From positions 62,001 to 126,000 of the forward strand of contig CAWBOV010000002.1 in assembly GCA_963790525.1 (NCBI GenBank): DNA of 64,000 bases, written 5' to 3'. This DNA is from CAWBOV01 sp963790525 (lineage in GTDB: Bacteria > Actinomycetota > Actinomycetes > Mycobacteriales > Jatrophihabitantaceae). The notes beneath the pieces were generated by a model, which searched no databases, was not told where the DNA came from, and was given only the letters and a program-made list of their open reading frames with translations. Each line of letters begins with the position of its first letter. Position 1 is the stretch's first letter. Of this stretch, positions 60,720-64,000 are shown piece after piece. A program made the position numbers and the translations under genes.

Positions 60720-61343
60720 TCAGCCGGTGAACTCGGCGACGCCGAGGGCGAAGTCCCAGTGGCCGACTCCGTTGTTGGCGAGGCCGACCGTGACCACGCC
60801 CAGTCCCTCCAGCCAGTGCGCCATCGTCAGGCCGCCGACGTCCAACGGGCGCAGTCCGAGACTCTCGATGAAGGTGGCAAGGTCCGTCTTGGCCTGCGCA
60901 TCGTCACCGGCGAGGAAGACATCGGGCCGGCCGTTCTCCAAGACGCCGCGGAAGATCGTGTTGAACGCCTTGATCACGGTGGCGCCGGCCGGGGCCACCT
61001 TCGCGACCTCCTGCGCGATCGAGGTCTGCTCGCTGTGGGCCAGCCCGTCGAACGTGGCGTTGAACGGGTTGCTGATGTCGACGATCACCTTGCCCGCGAG
61101 CGCGTCTCCGTAGTCGACGACGACCGGGACGACGCCGTCGTACAACAGGGCCGTGATGACGATGTCGCCGGCCGGGACGGCGCCCCACGTTCCCGTCGTA
61201 GTACCGCCGCCCAACGCCGCGGCAAGGTCGTCGGCCTTGGCCCGATCGCGTCCCATGATCTCGACGGTGTTGCCGCCCGCCACCGCGAGCGTGCCGATGG
61301 TGCGGGCCATGTTTCCGGTACCGATGAGGGTGATGCTGCTCAT
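60720..61343 (-). CDS. NADPH-dependent oxidoreductase, F420-reductase (Fno/NpdG) fold
   Basis: A 207-residue Rossmann protein: ITLIGTGNMARTIGTLAV, VEIMGRDRAKADDLA, ISNPFNATFDGL and IKAFNTIFRGVL. It resembles F420H2:NADP oxidoreductase and NADPH-dependent relatives; without the F420 contacts being clear, the cofactor partner is uncertain. ATG 61343. Upstream of the ECF41 operon on the same strand, 28 bp from its promoter element. Confidence 0.82.
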   Translation of the reverse strand: MSSITLIGTGNMARTIGTLAVAGGNTVEIMGRDRAKADDLAAALGGGTTTGTWGAVPAGDIVITALLYDGVVPVVVDYGDALAGKVIVDISNPFNATFDGLAHSEQTSIAQEVAKVAPAGATVIKAFNTIFRGVLENGRPDVFLAGDDAQAKTDLATFIESLGLRPLDVGGLTMAHWLEGLGVVTVGLANNGVGHWDFALGVAEFTG

Positions 61344-61420
61344 GAAGGTGCTCTCTTCCTGTTTCTCGGGGAGGTGCTCTGTCTGGTTCGCGCCGGCGCG
61401 AGGCGTCGGTGCTGCGGGGT

Positions 61421-62155
61421 TCAGAGGGCGGTGGTTCCGCCGTCGGCGACCAGTTCCAGGCCGTTGACGTAGCTGGAGTCGTCGGAGGCGAGGAACAGGG
61501 CGATGGTGGCGATCTCCTCGGGGCGGCCCATCGTGCCGCGCGGGATGAGGGACTCGAAGGCGGCTCTGGTGGCCTCGTCGAACAGTTCCTCCTGCTTGGC
61601 CGTACCGACCTGGCCCGGGGTCAGGACGTTGAACCGGATCCTGCGGTCCTTCAGCTCGTTGAGCCAGACGCGAGCCCAGGCCTGCTGCACGGCCTTGCTC
61701 CCCGCATAGAGGCTCCATCCGGGGAACGCGCCGAGGGAGGCGTTGGAGCCGGTCATGAGGACCGAGGCACCGTCGTTGAGCAGGGGCAGAGCCTTCTGCA
61801 CGGTGAACAGGGTGCCGCGGGCGTTCAGCGAGAAGGCGCGCTCGAACTGCGCACCGGTGATCTCGCCGAGGACAGCGGGTTCGCCCATCCCGGCGCTGGC
61901 CCACAGCACGTCGATCGATCCCTTCTCCCGCTTGACGATGTCGAACAGGCGGTCCAGGTCGTCCAGATCGGACGCGTCACCCTGGACGGCGGTGACGTTG
62001 CGGCCGATCATCTCGGCGGCCTCGTCCAGCGCGTCCTGACGCCGGGCCTGGATGAAGACGTGCGCCCCTTCGTCGACGAACAGCTTCGCGCCGGCCAGTG
62101 CCATGCCGGTGGATGCGCCTGTGATCACTGCAGTCCTGCCCTCGAGCTTTCCCAC
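61421..62155 (-). CDS. Short-chain dehydrogenase/reductase
   Basis: A 244-residue classical SDR. TAVITGASTGMALAGAKLF, ASAGMGEPAVLGEI in place of NNAG, MTGSNASLGAFPGWSLYAGSKAA-type catalytic segment (Tyr-x3-Lys) and NVLTPGQVGTAKQEE. GTG 62155. Divergent from a TetR gene with paired direct repeats between. 77 bp ahead of the F420-reductase-like gene, so possibly one operon. Confidence 0.88.
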   Translation of the reverse strand: MGKLEGRTAVITGASTGMALAGAKLFVDEGAHVFIQARRQDALDEAAEMIGRNVTAVQGDASDLDDLDRLFDIVKREKGSIDVLWASAGMGEPAVLGEITGAQFERAFSLNARGTLFTVQKALPLLNDGASVLMTGSNASLGAFPGWSLYAGSKAVQQAWARVWLNELKDRRIRFNVLTPGQVGTAKQEELFDEATRAAFESLIPRGTMGRPEEIATIALFLASDDSSYVNGLELVADGGTTAL

Positions 62156-62186
62156 GACTACCCCATCTGAACTCTCCTGTCGGCGT

Positions 62187-62254
62187 TATGTACACCGATC
62201 TGCGTGCTTAACGTATAGCTCGACGAGAGCGGGCGCAAGCTATGCACACCGATC
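62187..62254. promoter_or_regulatory. Paired TATGYACACCGATC repeats, candidate TetR sites
   Basis: Near-identical 14-mers at 62187-62200 and 62241-62254 (one C/T difference), starts 54 bp apart, in the divergent gap between the SDR and TetR. Role inferred from position and repetition. Confidence 0.6.
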
Positions 62255-62281
62255 CGTACCCAACTGGGCTACGCTGGGCTG

Positions 62282-62872
62282 GTGACCGAACTGGAGAAGG
62301 GGCCGCGCGGGCTGCGCCGCGGCCGGGGCGCCCGGGAGCGCATCCTCAGCGCGTCCCAGCAGCTGTTCCGCGACCAGGGCATCAACCGCACCGGCATGGA
62401 CCAGCTCTGCGCCGTGGCCCAGGTGTCCAAGCGCACGGCGTACCAGCACTTCGCCAACAAGGACGAGCTCGTCACCGAGTACCTGCGCCGATTCGATCCC
62501 GACGTCATGCCGGACGTGTTCGACCGCGAAGACCTCACCCCCCGCGAGCGGCTCCTCGCCGCATTCGAGATGCCCGAGTCCACGCCCCTGTGTCCCTACA
62601 TCGCTGCGGCCGTCGAACTCCACGACCCCCAGCACCCCGCAGCCCGCTACGCACGCGACTACAAGACCGCCATCGCCGCCCGGCTCACCGAAACCGCCCG
62701 CGAGGCCGGCGCGACCGACCCCGAGCGCCTCGGCGAACAGCTGGCGCTGCTCATCGACGGTGCCTCGGCCCGCAGCCGCGTCCTCGACAGCGACTCCTTC
62801 CCCGCCGCCGCGGCCATCGCCGCCGTCCTGATCGACAACGCGATTCCCGCGTCTGCCCCCGTGACGGCCTGA
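62282..62872 (+). CDS. TetR-family regulator
   Basis: A 196-residue TetR protein. DNA-binding helices RTGMDQLCAVAQVSKRTAYQHFANKDEL (about 38-65), then a ligand domain (FEMPESTPLCPYIAAAVELHD). GTG 62282. Likely represses the divergent SDR and its downstream reductase, and itself. Confidence 0.87.
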   Translation: MTELEKGPRGLRRGRGARERILSASQQLFRDQGINRTGMDQLCAVAQVSKRTAYQHFANKDELVTEYLRRFDPDVMPDVFDREDLTPRERLLAAFEMPESTPLCPYIAAAVELHDPQHPAARYARDYKTAIAARLTETAREAGATDPERLGEQLALLIDGASARSRVLDSDSFPAAAAIAAVLIDNAIPASAPVTA

Positions 62873-62921
62873 CCGCACCTCGTCGCCGGGGGCACGATGG
62901 CGCACCTGGCAGTATCGAGCG

Positions 62922-63743
62922 GTGCCAGGACGCGAGCGACACCAGATCCCCTCGACCGAGGAGGCTGTCGCCGCCACCGTGGCGTGTGCCGATCTGCTCG
63001 GGCTGCCGTCGGACCGCCCGGAGATCATCGCTGAGGGCTACAGCGTGCGCGTGCGCCTGCAGCCCACTCCGGTCCTGAGCCGTGTCCTCACCGAAGGTCA
63101 GCTGCTCCGGGGCGATCCGGCGCCGTGGCTGCGCCGCGAGATCGACGTCGCCGCGCACCTGGCGCACACGGGAGCCCCGATCACGCCCCCGTGGGAGCGG
63201 CCCGGCCCGTTCTCCGTGAACGGTGTGGACGTCTCGCTGTGGACGTGGGTCGACCACGAACCGGGCTCGATCTCCTCCCGCGATTTCGGCGCCCTCCTCC
63301 GCGACCTCCACACCCACCTCGACACGTACCAGGGAAGGCTGCCGCCGCTCGTCGGTCCGCTCACGGATGTCCGCGCTGCACTGGAGATCTCCGACGACGT
63401 CACCCTGCACGCGGCGGCACGGGTACTGATCCCGCTGGCGCTGTCGTGGCCCCGGCGGACGCTGCACGGAGACGCGCACACGGGCAACGTGCTCGTCACC
63501 GCGAACGGCCCGCGGTGGACCGATTTCGAGGACACCTGCGTCGGACCGCTCGAATGGGATCTGTCCTCGGCGACCCTCACCGACGAGGCGATCGACGGAT
63601 ACGGACGCGACCGCGTCGATCCGGCACGGCTGGAGGAGTGCCGAGACCTGCGGCGGCTGCAGACGCTGGCCGGTGTCCTGACCGATTCCGTCCAGGATTC
63701 GTCCCTCCGCTCGGGGCTGGTCGATTCCCTCAGCAGGTACTGA
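62922..63743 (+). CDS. Aminoglycoside-phosphotransferase-family kinase
   Basis: A 273-residue APH-fold protein. Catalytic loop LHGDAHTGNVLV (His-Gly-Asp and Asn, about residue 186) and the metal-binding segment RWTDFEDTCVGPLEWDLSS. This superfamily also phosphorylates choline, homoserine and other small alcohols, so antibiotic resistance should not be assumed. GTG 62922. Stands alone. Confidence 0.82.
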   Translation: MPGRERHQIPSTEEAVAATVACADLLGLPSDRPEIIAEGYSVRVRLQPTPVLSRVLTEGQLLRGDPAPWLRREIDVAAHLAHTGAPITPPWERPGPFSVNGVDVSLWTWVDHEPGSISSRDFGALLRDLHTHLDTYQGRLPPLVGPLTDVRAALEISDDVTLHAAARVLIPLALSWPRRTLHGDAHTGNVLVTANGPRWTDFEDTCVGPLEWDLSSATLTDEAIDGYGRDRVDPARLEECRDLRRLQTLAGVLTDSVQDSSLRSGLVDSLSRY

Positions 63744-63782
63744 CGGGCGACTATTCCGGTGGATCACCGCGGTGCCCGAACA

Positions 63783-63962
63783 CGCCGCCGACTGTCATAC
63801 CCATGCGCGGCCATAACCACCACTGACCATCACGATCCACACCCACCCGACCACGCGCCGCCGACCGTCATACCCACGCGCGGCCATAACCACCACTGAC
63901 CATCACGATCCACACCCACCCGACCGCGCGCCACCGACTGTCATACCCACGCGCGGGCATAA
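63783..63962. repeat. 73-bp tandem repeat, about 2.4 copies
   Basis: Units start at 63783, 63856 and 63929 and are over 90% identical. Each has CGACYGTCATACCCAYGCGCG, then CCATAACCACCACTGACC, then ATCACGATCCACACCC. The GTCATAC and ATCACGATCC pieces resemble the hairpin repeats at 7.5 and 8.8 kb. No gene is seen from 63744 to the window end. Confidence 0.9.
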
Positions 63963-64000
63963 AGCGCTGACAGAACGCCCCATCCGGAACTTCGTGAATG

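Noticed and set aside
62922..63743. Aminoglycoside resistance gene
   Set aside because: The HGDAHTGN motif marks the APH fold only; many members phosphorylate other small molecules, and the protein is not close to a known resistance class.

Overview
The window is about 64 kb of very GC-rich DNA with dense coding, many ATGA/GTGA start-stop overlaps and frequent GTG starts. Its gene families point to an actinomycete (Actinomycetota) related to, but not, a mycobacterium: a FabG4/HtdX/FadA2 module, a FadE34-like fused acyl-CoA dehydrogenase, a mycobacterial-type dCTP deaminase, an ECF41 sigma factor, Arr, and many TetR, IclR and LacI regulators. It is a chromosomal catabolic region. I see no phage, IS element, CRISPR array, rRNA or replication origin. 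The genus cannot be fixed from the sequence alone.

Layout. 0-9 kb: start of a urocanate hydratase gene (minus), a divergent IclR regulator, a quaternary-amine-type ABC transporter operon led by a second IclR regulator, and, divergent from that, a histidine ammonia-lyase homologue that lacks the serine needed to make the MIO cofactor. Together these suggest uptake and breakdown of histidine or a histidine betaine such as ergothioneine or hercynine. 9-14 kb: a LacI-controlled amidohydrolase/cysteine-dioxygenase-like pair, then a large membrane Fe-S oxidoreductase. 14-21.5 kb: a lipid module (acyl-CoA oxidase/dehydrogenase, TetR, AurF-like di-iron oxygenase, thiolase, FabG4, MaoC hydratase). 21.5-25.5 kb: esterase, SDR and Baeyer-Villiger monooxygenase operon with a divergent TetR. 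25.6-28 kb: core genes (ilvE, dcd, tRNA-Gly). 28-35.8 kb: a patchy region with an atypical ORF between direct repeats, an internally deleted SDR, a frameshifted SGNH gene, a TetR/DUF1059 pair and nagA. 36-45.8 kb: SNF2 helicase, GNAT, diguanylate cyclase, ICMT-like methyltransferase, a LAL-type LuxR regulator and a methyltransferase. 45.9-54.5 kb: secreted glycine-rich and collagen-like proteins, Arr, a pseudokinase/kinase/response-regulator trio, an acetyltransferase and an FAD oxidoreductase. 54.6-63.7 kb: fused acyl-CoA dehydrogenase, hydrolase, SDR/TetR pairs, an ECF41 sigma factor with its carboxymuconolactone-decarboxylase partner and a matching promoter, and a phosphotransferase.

Two features run across the window. 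First, apparent single-base frameshifts cluster in the transporter operon (about 2.78, 3.13 and 3.83 kb), the SGNH gene, one methyltransferase and the glycine-rich protein; these may be sequencing errors or real decay. Second, hairpin-forming intergenic repeats built on ACCGTGATAC/GTATCACGGT lie on both sides of the gene at 7.7-8.65 kb, and a related 73-bp repeat closes the window.
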